Part shown: positions 1 through 9,795 of the stretch, piece after piece
Layout of the letters: every line of letters begins with the position of its first letter
Position numbering within the stretch: position 1 is the first letter of the stretch
Origin: Antilocapra americana
Taxonomy: Eukaryota; Chordata; Mammalia; Artiodactyla; Antilocapridae
DNA length: 64,000 nt
Direction of reading: 5' to 3'
Assembly: GCA_007570785.1 (NCBI GenBank)
Contig: ML661885.1
Coordinates: forward strand, 14,301,733 to 14,365,732
Notes under the pieces: model-generated
Database searches by the model: none
Told to the model about the DNA's origin: nothing
The model's input: only the letters and a program-made list of their open reading frames with translations
Made by a program: the position numbers and the translations under genes

Positions 1-145
1 GTGATTCAGTATTTTTTTATAGACAATACTCCATTTGTAAGTTATTACAAAATAATGGCTCTACTTCCCTGTACTCTGCTCTATAGCCTTGTTGTTTGTT
101 TATTTTATGCATAGTTGTTTGTATCTCCTAATCTGCTTCCTACCA
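1..145 (-). mobile_element. Old L1 3' end, cut by the window edge
   Basis: The text reads as the reverse complement of a mammalian L1M 3' end: GTGATTCAG near the start, then the stretch around GTTATTACAAAATA and the later CTTGTTG / TTTATTTTATGCATAG blocks. It runs off the left edge, and a SINE dimer interrupts its right side. Confidence 0.7.
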
Positions 146-264
146 GGGCTTCCCTGATAGCTCAGCTGGTAAAGAATCCACTTGCAATGCAGAAGACCTG
201 GGTTCTGTTCCTGGGTTGGGAAGATCCCTTAGAGAAGGGATAGGCTACCCGCTCCAGTATTCAT
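146..264 (+). mobile_element. Bov-tA SINE, left half of a tandem dimer
   Basis: The tRNA-derived head is present (GGGCTTCCCTGATAGCTC, a GTTCNNTTCC-type B box), but the body stops after CTCCAGTATTC. A second head follows directly at 265. The missing tail and the direct abutment suggest one dimeric insertion. Possible duplicated target sequence TCTGCT..CTACC lies at 132-144 and 482-490. Confidence 0.9.
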
Positions 265-480
265 GGGCTTCCCTGGTGGCGCAGACGGTATAGAATCCAC
301 TTGCAATGCAGAAGACCTGAGTTCTGTTCCTGGGTTGGGAAGATCCCCTGGAAGAGGGCATGACAACCTATTCCAGTATTCTTGCCTGAAGAATCCCCAT
401 GGATAGAGAAGCCTGGTGGGCTACAGTCCATAGGGTCCCAAAGAGTTGGACATGACTGAGCAACAAAGCACGCACACACA
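265..480 (+). mobile_element. Bov-tA SINE, full-length right half of a tandem dimer
   Basis: It carries the tRNA-derived head, the BovA body (CCAGTATTCTTGCCTG, CATGGATAGAG) and the BovB-like tail (AGAGTTGGACATGACTGAGC), ending in ACACACA. Any reading frames here are by-products of the SINE sequence. Confidence 0.93.
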
Positions 481-769
481 GTCTGCTACCCCTATCTTGC
501 CTTTCATCTCTTTCCTCTCCCACTTTGATTTTTGTCAGTTTTCGTAAGAGCAAAAACCCTCTTCAAATTTTTTCAGTTAGCTAAAACATGTACTAATGGA
601 GGTCTTTCAGAAAAGGTAAGTATAAACAGAAGATACCTGTACCAATTACTATGTCCTGTATCCTCCATAAAAAAGCCAAAGCTTGACTAAGCTACATGAA
701 ATTCAGTCAAAGTAGAGTTCAGAAAAAGAATATTGTCAGAAATAAAGTAGAATATTACATAGTGATAAA
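481..769. other. Unassigned sequence
   Basis: AT-rich DNA with no repeat family, RNA gene or open frame that I recognise. It may be degraded L1 linking the flanking fragments. Confidence 0.4.
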
Positions 770-1295
770 GTGGTAAGTTCTGCAAATGGACCTAACAGTC
801 CTAAAGGTATACATGCCTAATAGCAGGGCTTCAGAATACATGAGGCAAAAAGCTGAGAGGACAGACAGATAAATCTGCAATTATCACTGGTGACTCCAAC
901 CCTCCTTTATAGTTACTGATAGAACAACTAGGCAAAAAAAAAATCAGTAGGGACATAAATGATCTGAGCAATGCTATCAATCAACCCGACGTGGTTGACA
1001 TTTATCACTCCACCAAAGAACTTCAGAATACATTGTTCTTAAGTGCACATGGAATATTCACTAACATAAACTATTTTCTGGGTCACAAGTGAACTTTAAT
1101 AAATTTAAAAGAACAGGCATGGTACCAGCTATGCCCTCAGACCATTATAGAAATATATTAGAAATTAATAAGAGAAAGCTGGAAAATTTCCAAATATTTG
1201 GAAATTAATACATTCCTAAATGACCCATGAATCCAAAAGGCAATCTCGAGGCAAATTTTTAAATATTTTAAACTCTCAACAAGAGAAAAACAAAG
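770..1295 (+). mobile_element. Old L1, ORF2 endonuclease region
   Basis: This follows the L1 ORF2 endonuclease region almost block for block: the 'agtGCACATGGAA.ATTCAC' segment, 'GGTCACAA..AATTTAAAAG', then 'CCAAATATTTGGAAATTAA'. Stops and indels break every frame, so it is a fossil. It is followed by a C-terminal ORF2 block with no reverse transcriptase region between. Confidence 0.8.
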
Positions 1296-1299
1296 AAGC

Positions 1300-1645
1300 C
1301 AGTTAAAACAGGGCAAATTATTTTAACAGAAACATCACCGAAAAAAATACACAAATGCAAATAAGCATATGAAAACATGCTCAACGTCATTGGGGAATTT
1401 CACATTAAAACAAGATGCCATTACATATGTATTCCAATGGGTAAAATATTTTTAAAAACCCTGATAAGACTAATTACTAGCAAGGATGAGTAACAACAAG
1501 AACTCTCATTGTTTGTGGCAATATAAAATAATACATCTACTTTAAGAGACAGTTTGGCAATTTCTTACAAAGCTAAACATAGTCTTATTATACAGCCACA
1601 GATCAGACTCCTAGGTATTTTAATAATAATGAATAAATAATGACA
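1300..1645 (+). mobile_element. Old L1, ORF2 C-terminal / 3' region
   Basis: It matches the L1 block that follows the reverse transcriptase: CATATGAAAACATGCTCAAC, 'AACTCTCATTG', 'GACAGTTTGGCAATTTC' and 'CTCCTAGGTATTT'. It is heavily mutated. A BovB copy is inserted about 70 bp downstream. Confidence 0.75.
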
Positions 1646-1713
1646 GTTCCTCAGATTTTCTTCCAGAGAATAGACGGGGCTCACTTAATAATTCAGTCTA
1701 CAAGACTAGCATT

Positions 1714-2354
1714 CAGTTCAGTTCAGCTGCCCAGTCATGTCCGACTCTCTGCGGCCCCATGGACTGCAGCATGCCAGACCTCCTTGTCCATTACCAACTC
1801 CCAGAGTCTACTCAAACTCATGTCAGTTGAGTTGGTGATGCCATCCAACCATGTCATCCTCTGTCGTCCCCTTCTCCTCCTGCCTTCAATCTTTCCCAGC
1901 ATCAGGGTCTTTTCCAGCGAGTCAGCTCTTCACATCAGGTGGCCAAAGTATTGGAGTTTCAGTTTCAGCATCAGCCCTTCCAATGAACACTCAGGACTGA
2001 TTTCCTATAGGATGGACTGGTTGGATCTCCTTGCAGTCCAAGGGACTCTCAAGAGTCTTCTCCAACACCACAGTTCAAAAGCATCAATTCTTTGGTGCTC
2101 AGCTTTCTTTATAGTCCAGCTCTCACACCCATACGTGACTACTGGAGAAACCACAGCCTTGACCGGACGTACCCTTGTTAGTAAAGTGACGTCTCTGCTT
2201 TTTGATGTGCGGTCTAGGTCGGTCATCGCTCTCCTTCCGAGGAGCAAGCGCCTTTTAATGTCATGGCTGCGGTCACCACCGGCTGTGATTTTGGAGCGAT
2301 TTTTTTGGGAGCTCCAAAATCACTGCAGATGGTGACTGCAGCCATGAATTTAAA
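1714..2354 (-). mobile_element. BovB (RTE LINE) 3' fragment with an inverted end
   Basis: The main part (to about 2297) is BovB antisense, starting with the TTCAGTTCAG tail and running back into the C-terminal coding region. On the minus strand, frames such as AVVSPVVTYGCESWTIKKAE are the known RTE C-terminal region. The last 45 bp are the same BovB sequence in the opposite orientation. An 11-bp duplication (AGACTAGCATT at 1703-1713, AGACCAGCATT at 2355-2365) encloses both parts, so they probably entered together. Confidence 0.88.
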
Positions 2355-2356
2355 AG
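2252..2356. repeat. Inverted repeat at the end of a BovB copy
   Basis: Left arm 2252-2297 and right arm 2311-2356, both BovB sequence around GCTCCAAAATCAC and GCAGCCATGA, face each other across a loop of about 13 bases. The arms differ at roughly six or seven of 46 positions. RNA or single-stranded DNA from here could form a long hairpin. Confidence 0.85.
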
Positions 2357-2365
2357 ACCAGCATT

Positions 2366-2840
2366 ATTCCAGTACCAATGCCAAAGAAAGAAGAAAAATA
2401 TATGACCGTAGACCAAAATTCCTCAATAAAACATGATCAAGTTGCATTCATCATTGGATAAAAAACATAATCTGTCATGACCAAGTGAGGTTCATCCCAG
2501 AAATACAAGGCTAGTTTCACATTTTGTAACCAATTTAATATAATTTGATGCATTCATAGGTTATATGAGGAACACCAAATGGTCATTTCAATAGATGGTA
2601 TAAAAAAAAGAATTTAATAAATTTCTACATTCTTTCTTGATAAAAAACACTTAGTAATCTAGGAATAGAAAAGAATTTCCTAATCGAATAAAGGGCATCT
2701 ACCAAAAAAAAGCAAAAGACAACAACCCCTCCAAAAAAAAAGAAAGCCCAAAACAAAACTAGACCTATTGCCTATGTTACATTGAATGGTAAGAGATTGT
2801 ATTTTTTTTCCAAGACCAAGAATAAGGAAAACATGCCTTC
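2366..2840 (+). mobile_element. Old L1, ORF2 reverse transcriptase region
   Basis: Blocks match the L1 RT domain: 'CATGACCAAGTGAGGTTCATCCCAG' followed by 'AATACAAGGCTAG', then 'ATTTCAATAGATG' (start of the catalytic A block) and 'CTAGGAATAGAA'. Runs of A and several indels break the frame. It lies downstream of the C-terminal block at 1300-1645, the reverse of normal L1 order. Confidence 0.75.
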
Positions 2841-2860
2841 TCCCTTCACTCTTTATTCTT

Positions 2861-2990
2861 CAGGCGAGAATACTGGAGTCGGCTGCCACTTGCTCCTCCA
2901 GGGGATCTTCCTGATCCAGGGATCGAAGCTGTATCTCCTGAGGCTTCTGCATTGCAGGAGGTTTCTTCACCTCTGAGCCATGGGGAAGCC
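2861..2990 (-). mobile_element. Bov-tA SINE, 3'-truncated
   Basis: Antisense body and head are present: GCGAGAATACTGGAGTC, GGGGATCTTCCTGATCCAGG, then CTCTGAGCCATGGGGAAGCC. The BovB-like tail is missing. Confidence 0.85.
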
Positions 2991-3495
2991 CAAAGCTAAT
3001 CTATAAGAGCTTCCAATAAACTAAATCTGGAACAAATTTGAACAACAAAATGAATGGGATTGGATTATAAGCTAAAAAATAAAATCAGTATCTCTTGAGT
3101 TTGCACTGATATAATTATTGAATAAGTAAACAAAAGGAGGAAAACAGACTTACCTTCCTTACTTTCTTAGAGAATAATTCCAGATAATAAATGTAGAAAG
3201 GATGAGGGAAATAGAAAATGGCCATCCGATCATCTTAGTAATAATAGTAACAAGTGTGATCCACAGATGAACGTCAACGTTAGTGGGCAGAACTTTACAG
3301 AGAAACAGGATATTTACATAGCCTTGGTGTATCTTTCCTTTGACATTTATTAATCACTATTATGGTCTTGACATGTTTCCTAATGAATGAAGTATAGAAA
3401 GCTGGGGAGAAGTGAATTTTACGGAAGAAAAACATGCAGTGAACAAAAACTAAACAATCAAGTCAACTGCACTAACCTTGTTAACCAGTAGTAAG
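2991..3495. other. Unassigned sequence, possibly degraded L1
   Basis: AT-rich DNA. The first 100 bases loosely recall L1 ORF2 downstream of the RT blocks, but I cannot align it with confidence. No gene is visible. Confidence 0.35.
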
Positions 3496-3499
3496 TCAG

Positions 3500-3905
3500 G
3501 CTGATCTAGTGATGTGTTATATGAGAAGGGTACTTGACTCTGTGATATTCTTTCCTCAAATCTGTATTCCCTATCTAATGAGAGAACATCAAACAGAGAA
3601 TCAGTCTACAAAAATATCTGACCAGCACTCTTCCAAAGTGTCAAGGTCATGGAAAAACAAAGCCAAAAATAAAAAGGAAAAACTAAAACAGTCACAGATA
3701 GGAGAAATAATGAATAAATGCAGCTTGGTGCATTGGATTGGATCCTGGAACCGGAAAGAGTCGTTAGTGGAAAAACTAGTGAAAAATTTTGATAAACTAT
3801 AGTTATGTAAGCATTAACCTGTGAGGAAGCTGGGTAAGGAATATACAGGAACATTCTGTATCATCTTTGCAATTCTTCTGTGTATCTAAAATTATTTAAA
3901 ATGTT
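3500..3905 (+). mobile_element. Ancient interspersed repeat, probably an old L1M 3' end
   Basis: The segment holds phrases I recall from many mammalian loci: TGTCAAGGTCATGGAAAA, ATTGGATCCTGGAACCGGAA, GACATTAGTGGAAAAACT (here diverged), and a 3' end with AACTGGGT..GG.ATAT and TTTCTGT.TATCTAAAATTATT. The 97-residue open frame across it (from 3509) is accidental. The class assignment is from memory and uncertain. Confidence 0.5.
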
Positions 3906-3999
3906 TTTTAAAAGCATGTAGTAAACCGTTTTGGTATATGTGAGGCAATTTGACAGTGCTTTGATCTAGGCAAAGAAACATACAAATTAGCATAGCCAT

Positions 4000-4213
4000 G
4001 TGCTCTATTGCTTTAGTCATGTCCAACTCTGCAATCCCATGGAGTAGAGCCCACTAGGCTCTTCTGTCCATGGAATTTTTCAAGCAAGAATACTGGAGTG
4101 GGTTGCCATTTCCTCCTTCAGGGGATCTTCCTGACCCAGGGATCGAACCCCCATCTCCTGTGTCTCCTGCATTGCAGGCAGGTTCTTTACTGCTGAGCCA
4201 CCGGGGAAGTCCC
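4000..4213 (-). mobile_element. Bov-tA SINE, near full length
   Basis: Antisense Bov-tA from the tail (TTAGTCATGTCCAACTCT) to the tRNA-derived head (TGAGCCACCGGGGAAGTCCC). It is flanked by a 12-bp exact duplication TAGCATAGCCAT at 3988-3999 and 4214-4225. Confidence 0.95.
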
Positions 4214-4445
4214 TAGCATAGCCATAGTCATTTATATAAAAATAGAAGGGTGACAAAATCATTCTGGTGCAAGAGTTTAACATACTACCTTTATATAAAA
4301 TATAAAAGATAGTGAAGATAATTTTGGTGCAGTGTACAGCATGTTATATATACAAGTAGTTCTGTCCATCCCACAATTGTTTAATTAATATCTTTTTTTT
4401 GTTTCTTCTAATGATACAATATCTAGGTTTGTACTACCCACTGAA
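4214..4445. other. Unassigned AT-rich sequence
   Basis: No repeat family or gene recognised between two Bov-tA copies. Confidence 0.4.
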
Positions 4446-4653
4446 AGTTTTTATAGTGAAAGAAAGTCGCTCAGTTGTGTCTGACTCCTTTTGACCCCAT
4501 GGACTATGCATTCCATGGAATTCTCCAGGCCAGAATACTGACTGGAGTGGGTAGCTTTTCTCTTCTCCAGGGGATCTTCCCAACCCAGGGGTAGAACCCA
4601 GGTCTTCCATATTGCAGGCGGATTCTTTACCAGCTGAACCACAAGGGAAGCCC
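4446..4653 (-). mobile_element. Bov-tA SINE, full length
   Basis: Antisense copy with the GTGAAAGAAAGTCGCTCAG tail and the GCTGAACCACAAGGGAAGCCC head. TTTTTATA occurs just outside both ends and may be the target-site duplication. Confidence 0.93.
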
Positions 4654-4689
4654 ATTTTTATAACAATGGAACTGTTATAAATCTACTCT

Positions 4690-4850
4690 TCAGTATGGTA
4701 GCCCCTAGTCACATGTGGCTGTTGAGCACTTGAAATGTGGCTAGTATGACTGAGGGGGTAAATTTAATTAATTCAGCTTTCACTTAAACATAAATTTGAA
4801 TAGCCACACATGGCTGGAGACTCTCATATTGGACAACAGAGCTCTATATG
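4690..4850. mobile_element. Old hAT-type DNA transposon fragment
   Basis: AGTATGGTAGCCCCTAGTCA and ACATGTGGCTGTTGAGCACT, then AATAGCCACACATGGCTGG..ATTGGACA, are the two ends of a common mammalian nonautonomous hAT element that carries inverted 'TAGCCACATGTGGC' motifs. I do not recall the family number reliably. Confidence 0.7.
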
Positions 4851-5007
4851 ATAAGTCCCTTAAGAGCAACGATATGTCTTACTCAATTTTTATCACTTGT
4901 CTGAACAGTGATCAACAGAGATGTGTGGTAAATAAAACTGACACAGTCACTTTTTGGAGATTCTGGTCTAGTGATTTTCAACCTGCCTGCACTTTAGAAT
5001 CACATAG

Positions 5008-5212
5008 AAAAGTGAAAGTGAAAGTCATTCAGTCGTGTCCAACTCTTTGGGACCCCATGGGCTATACAGTCCATGGAATTCTCCAGGCCAGAATACTGGA
5101 GTGGGTAGCCTTTTCCTCCTCCAGGGGATCTTCCCAACCCAGGGATCGAACTCAGGTCTCTGGCACCACAGGACGATTCTTTATTCTTTACCAGCCGAGC
5201 CATAGGAGAAGC
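5008..5212 (-). mobile_element. Bov-tA SINE, full-length part of a tandem dimer
   Basis: Antisense Bov-tA with GTGAAAGTGAAAGTCATTC tail and a head ending CCGAGCCATAGGAGAAGC. A truncated unit of the same orientation abuts it at 5213. Confidence 0.93.
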
Positions 5213-5325
5213 AAAAGAATACTGGAATGGGTAGCCTATCCCTTCTCCAGGGGATCTTCCTGACCCAGGAGTTGAACCAGGGTTTCCTGCATTGCAGGCG
5301 GATTCTTTACTAACTGAGCTATCAC
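5213..5325 (-). mobile_element. Bov-tA SINE, truncated part of a tandem dimer
   Basis: Only the head and the first half of the body are present (GAATACTGGAATGGGTAGCC to TAACTGAGCTA). It breaks off at nearly the same internal point as the dimers at 146-480 and 7633-7930. Confidence 0.9.
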
Positions 5326-5455
5326 ATGTCTCCACCCCAGACAGTCACTTTAAGGCAGAGACTGGGGGAGCCAGAGAAGGGAAGAGATGTCCAAATATAA
5401 GAATTTATTTTTAAAGATGTTAAGTGATTCTAAAAGAACCAGGGTTGAAAAACAG

Positions 5456-6407
5456 TTTTCAGTAAAGAAAGGATATGTGACACAATTATCAAAAATGGAT
5501 TTAGATTCCTTACCTTTCTACACTGCCCAAGATTTCTAACATTATCTAATAGATTGCAAAGTAAAATTATGTTTCATGCATATAATTTAAAACAAGTACA
5601 TGCTAAATAGTACTTTTAGGAAAGAGATATTGTATCATTTAGGCTATTATAACTCATGAAAAAATTGTGTCTTGCTGGATTAGACAGTATATATATATGT
5701 ATATCTATGTGAACTCTGCATATAGTACATATAGAATATCAGGGAGAATAAGATCTCTTGAACATATATCTCTGCAGTTCAGAAAAAAGCAGAATAGATA
5801 AATCACAAGTCACAGATTTTATTGTTTGTTGTAGTAGAAAGTGGTTAAAGAGAATAACTGTTGGAATTTTTGTTTTTGGCCTATAGAGTAGATTTGTTAC
5901 CTGGGTTCTAAAGAGTGAAGTAAAATATGGAATGAAAAGTTTAAACCCAGCTTTTAGAAGCCAAGGAGCTGGCCACCATTATTCCCTCACTACCTATGAA
6001 TTTCCTTCTTCAAATTCCTGGATCTTTGTGTTTTAATTTGGTGTGTAGGTTGGGAGATTATGTTTAAACCATTAAGGGATTTTAACTGGAGAAAGGTGAG
6101 AGCTGAGGGGTAATTGTTATTGGATGACAGTATAAGGTGCTATCAAAGATTCAGCTTCAACTTGGATGATCATTTATCTTCTCTGCATCTAGTATGCCAG
6201 CTATAATCACAATCAATTATGTGTTCGTTTCCTGTTGACTTTTTTTCCTTTTCTTTTTCTAATAGAGTGATTTGGGGGAATGGAGAGCTGAGAGCCATGA
6301 AAACCCTATTAGTCATCGAGAATTATTTGGTGTATAGAATTACTTATTACTGATGGTGAATGGTTTTTATGGGCCATTCCCTAAGACTTGGAAATGATTT
6401 AACTGGT
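5456..6407. other. Unassigned, repeat-poor sequence
   Basis: About 950 bp without a repeat I recognise and with no meaningful frame. It contains a short TATATATATGTATAT tract near 5690. Confidence 0.4.
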
Positions 6408-6615
6408 GTGGCAGGAAAAGCATGGACATTGTACTGGAAGACCAGGTTTTGAATCTCAGTATTTTCACTTACTACCTATATAATTTTGGGGAAGTTTATC
6501 TCTTTGAGTCTCAGTTTCCTCTCTTACGTGGTGGAATTATAAAACCTGTCCTAGTAGAGCTGCTGTGAAGAATAAATGAGCTAATACCATAAAGTACAAG
6601 GTAGGCACTTAGTGT
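6408..6615 (+). mobile_element. MIR SINE
   Basis: It follows MIR through its whole length: TTGAATCTC..TTTTCACTTACTACCTAT, TTTGAGTCTCAGTTTCCTC, then TGCTGTGAAGAATAAATGAG and TAGGCACTTAG. High divergence fits its age. Confidence 0.88.
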
Positions 6616-6829
6616 GTTCTGGTTTTCCTTCCTTGATGACACCTCATGCTTCTCTCCATAAGATCATTCCCCTCGCTCCTTCTGGCTCTAGGGGCTCCAG
6701 CACTGTAACCCCTGTGTATTCTGCAGCCTTCCTTTCAACTCAGCATCACCACCTCCCCTGTGGTCTTCCAGGTTCCTGCAGGTCTCAGCATGGTGACTAT
6801 TCTTACTCCTCCTCTTCTCCCTACTCTAA

Positions 6830-7245
6830 GTTAATATTTATTGAGTACAGTGTTAAACTCTGGGATGTATGTCCACTTAATTAATTAATAACATAATACA
6901 TAATAACATTTATCTACTTAAAGCTTCCCAGGTGACTCAGTGGTAAAACATCTGCCTGCCAGTGCAGGAGAAGCAGGTTCAATCCCTGGGTTGGGAAGAT
7001 CCCCTGGAGGAGGGAATGGCTACCCACTCCAGTATTCCTGCCTGGGAAATCCCATAGACAGGATCCTGTTGCGTTACAGTCCATGGGATTGCAAAAGAGT
7101 CAGACTCGACTGAGTGACTAAACAACAGCTTAATCTTCATGACAGTGTCATCCCTGTTTTACAGATAAGGCAGCGAGACTTAGATGAGATCTCCCTCATG
7201 TCATGACACTCAGCTAAGGTGACAGAGCCAGTCCGCTGTCTTGGT
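6830..7245 (-). mobile_element. MIR SINE split by a Bov-tA
   Basis: Antisense MIR: TATTTATTGAGTAC on the left, then TTAATCTTCATGACA, CCTGTTTTACAGATAAGG and AAGGTGACAGAGCCAG on the right. The Bov-tA at 6922-7128 lies in the middle. Confidence 0.78.
6922..7128 (+). mobile_element. Bov-tA SINE, full length, inside a MIR
   Basis: Head GCTTCCCAGGTGACTCAGTGG, B box GGTTCAATCCC, body and tail AGAGTCAGACTCGACTGAGTG ending AACAACA. It interrupts an antisense MIR. Confidence 0.94.
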
Positions 7246-7632
7246 TGGCCCAGGTTGCCCCCAGGACCCACTGACAGCTTTTCAGAACAGAATACAATTT
7301 TCTTTGTGGTTCGGACTCCTGTGTCTCCACCTGAAGCTTCAGCCACACTCAGAACCATTCCTTAAACATTCCATGTCTTTTGTGCTTCCTCGTTTTCCAC
7401 ATGTTACTCCCTGCAGTGCCCTTTTCTTTTTCCAACTATCCAGTTAGCTTCAGTTTTGCAGTCTGTCTAAGATGTCAGTACGTCCATGGATTTTTTTCTA
7501 GCTTGTTGCAGGCTCTCTAACTTCTGTAGTCTGTGACACAAGCTTGTAACTGTCACTTTTCATACTCTTTGGAAATTAGTAATCCGTCTGTTCCTTTACC
7601 TATGCTATTACTTATACTATTACACAATTACT
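7246..7632. other. Unassigned sequence with L2-like phrases
   Basis: TTCCATGTCTTTTGTGCTTC and GTTACTCCCTGCAGTGCCC recall an antisense L2, but the match is short. No gene is visible; the small frames here have no support. Confidence 0.4.
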
Positions 7633-7744
7633 GGCTTCCCTGATGGCTCAGTTGTTAAAGAATCCACCTGCATTGCAGGAGACCCCAGTTCGATTCCTGG
7701 CTCAGGAAGATCCCCTGGAGAAGGAAAAGGCTACCCACTCCAGT
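7633..7744 (+). mobile_element. Bov-tA SINE, truncated left half of a tandem dimer
   Basis: It has the head and first body half, ending CTACCCACTCCAGT, where the next head begins without a gap. Confidence 0.92.
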
Positions 7745-7930
7745 GGGCTTCCCTTGTGGCTCAGCTGGTAAAGAATCTGCCTGCAATGTGGGAGACCTGG
7801 GTTCAATCCCTGGGTTGGGGAGATCCCCTGTAAAAGGGAAAAGCTACCCACTCCAGTATTCTGGCCTGGAAACTCCGTGGACCGAATAGTCCATGGGGTT
7901 GTGAAAGTGACTGAGCGACTTTCACTTTCA
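7745..7930 (+). mobile_element. Bov-tA SINE, right half of a tandem dimer
   Basis: It runs from GGGCTTCCCTTGTGGC to the tail GACTGAGCGACTTTCACTTT. ATTACAC lies just before the dimer (about 7617) and just after it (about 7930), a likely target-site duplication for the whole dimer. Confidence 0.94.
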
Positions 7931-8137
7931 TTACACTATTGCTATCCTTCTGTTGCTAGCTTTCTCCCTTCTAACAGGGAGAAAAATTTTTACCACCTAC
8001 TTGTTGTTTAATAAAGGTGTATATTGTGTGTGTGCATTAAGCTGGAATTTCTGTTAAGATAATTTTAATTCGCATGTGGTTATAAGAAACAATAGAGATC
8101 CTTTACATGGTGCTCATTTCCCTCTAGTTTTGTGTGT

Positions 8138-8303
8138 GTGCTAAGTTGCTTCAGTCATGTCCGACTCTTTGCGACCCTGTGGGCTGTGGTCCACCAGGGT
8201 CCTAGGTCCATGGGATTCTCCAGGCAAGAATACTGGAGTGGGTTGTCACGCTCTCCTCTTCCTGCATTGGTAGGCAGGTTCTTTACTACTAGCGCCACCT
8301 GGA
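8138..8303 (-). mobile_element. Bov-tA SINE, internally shortened
   Basis: Antisense copy from GTGCTAAGTTGCTTCAGTC to GCGCCACCTGG. The stretch holding the B box (around GATCGAACC in other copies) is deleted. It lies in an old L1. Confidence 0.9.
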
Positions 8304-8986
8304 ACCTTTAGTAAAACTACAGTATAACATCAAAATCAGGATATTGACACTGATACAGTCCACTGATTTTATTCAGATTTTCCCAGTTTTACTTGGACTC
8401 ATTTCTGTGTGTATTAAGATTACCTTAAAATTTATCACCCATGTAGGTTTGTGGATCTACCACCACAGTCAAAATACTGAACAGCTCCAATACCACATGG
8501 ATCCCTTCTGAGCCCTTTTATAAACAAGTTCATGTCATTCCCTCCCTTGCCCACTTCTTACCACATCCTTAACCTCTGGCAACCATTTATCTGTCTTTCA
8601 TTTCTAAGATGTTGTCATTTCAAAAATGTTACAAAAATGGAATCATGTAGTACATAATCTTTTGGGATTGGCTGTTTTGACTCAGTGTTACTCCCTGAAG
8701 ATTCATCCAAGTTTTTGCATATATTAATTGTTCATTCCTTTTATTGCTTGGTTGTATTCCATGCAGTGGCATATCTACACTGCACTTGCTTGGCACGTTC
8801 ACACTCCACTTTCTTTAATCATTCACCTGATGAAGGACATCTGGGGGCAATTATGAATAAAGCTACTATGAATATTTGTGTTCAGATTTCTAGGTGACTG
8901 TAAATTTCATTTTCTCTAGAATAAATAATCAAGAGTGCAAATGTTGGATCATATGGTAACTGCATGTTAAGTTTTGTAAGAAACTC

Positions 8987-9583
8987 TCTTCTTGGGCTCC
9001 AAAATCACTGCGGATGGTAGCTGCAGGCATGAAGTCAGAAGATGGTTACTTCTTGGCAGGAAAGCAATGGCAGACCTAGACAGCGTGTTGAAAAGCAGAG
9101 ACACTACTCTGCTGGCAAAGGGCTGTATATTCAAGGCTAGAGGCTATGGTCTTCCCAGTGGTCACATACAGTTGTGAGAGCTGGACCATAAGGAAGGCAG
9201 AATGCCAAAGAAATGATGCTTTCAAACTGTGGTGCTGGAGAGGACTCCTGAAAGTCCCTCAGACAGCGAGGAGATCAAACCAGCCAACCTTAAGGAAGAT
9301 CAGCCCTGAATATTCACTGGAAGGACTGATGCTAAAGCTGAAGCTCCAGTATTTTAGTCATCTGAGGTGAACAGATGAGTCATTGAAAAAGTCCCTGATG
9401 CTGGGAAAGATTGAAGGCAGTAGGAGAAGAGGGCGTCAGAGGATGTGATGGCTAGGCGGCATCACTGATGCAATGAATGTGAACTTGGACAAACTCTGGG
9501 AGGTGGTGAGGGACAGGGAGGCCTGGCATGCTGCAGTCCATGGGGTTGCAGAGTCAGACCTGACTGGGCGACTGAACACCAAC
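8987..9583 (+). mobile_element. BovB (RTE LINE) 3' fragment
   Basis: Sense-strand BovB C-terminal coding region to the 3' end, from TTGGGCTCCAAAATCACTGC to GACTGAACACCAACAG. The frame is broken but peptides such as SCESWTIRKAE and LWCWRGLLKVP remain. AGAAACTC / AGAACCTC at 8979-8986 and 9584-9591 look like its target-site duplication in the L1. Confidence 0.93.
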
Positions 9584-9718
9584 AGAACCTCCAAATTGTC
9601 TTCCAGAGTGGCTGTACCGTCTTGTATTCCCACCAATAGTGCATGAGTGGTTCAATTTCTCTAAGTACCAGTCAGCATTCTATATTTCGTTTATTTTTTA
9701 TTTTGACCCTTCTGATAT

Positions 9719-9795
9719 TTCTCTCACTCTCTCTCTTCCCCTTCCTTCTCTCCCTCTCTCTTTCCCTTCTTTCCACCAAACTTCTTTTCTTCCTG
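9719..9795. repeat. Pyrimidine-rich low-complexity tract
   Basis: Nearly continuous C/T on the plus strand (CTCTCACTCTCTCTCTTCC and similar). The short leucine/serine-rich frames across it are artefacts of composition. Confidence 0.8.

Larger units (their letters stand above)
4969..5455. mobile_element. MER5A-like hAT element split by a SINE dimer
   Basis: The left end TAGTGATTTTCAACCTGCC and right end AGGGTTGAAAAACAG are diverged inverted copies of the CAGTGGTTCTCAACC terminus. TTTAGAATCAC near the left end is mirrored by GTGATTCTAAAAG near the right. A SINE dimer (5008-5325) sits inside and is therefore younger. Confidence 0.75.
8030..9690 (-). mobile_element. Old L1M 3' region, twice interrupted
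   Basis: Antisense L1 3' UTR and ORF2 end. Marks are 'CCTCTGGCAACCATTTATCTGTC', 'GGAATCATGTAGTACATAATC', 'GGCAATTATGAATAAAGCTAC' and 'GATCATATGGTAACTGCATG'; past the BovB it resumes with 'CCAAATTGTCTTCCAGAGTGG' and 'TTCCCACCAATAGTGCATGAG'. A Bov-tA and a BovB were inserted into it later. Confidence 0.9.

Noticed and set aside
1640..2335. 231-residue open frame on the plus strand
   Set aside because: It runs antisense through a BovB copy; the residues are the reverse reading of the RTE C-terminal region and recur at other BovB loci (33074-33640, 63309-63839).
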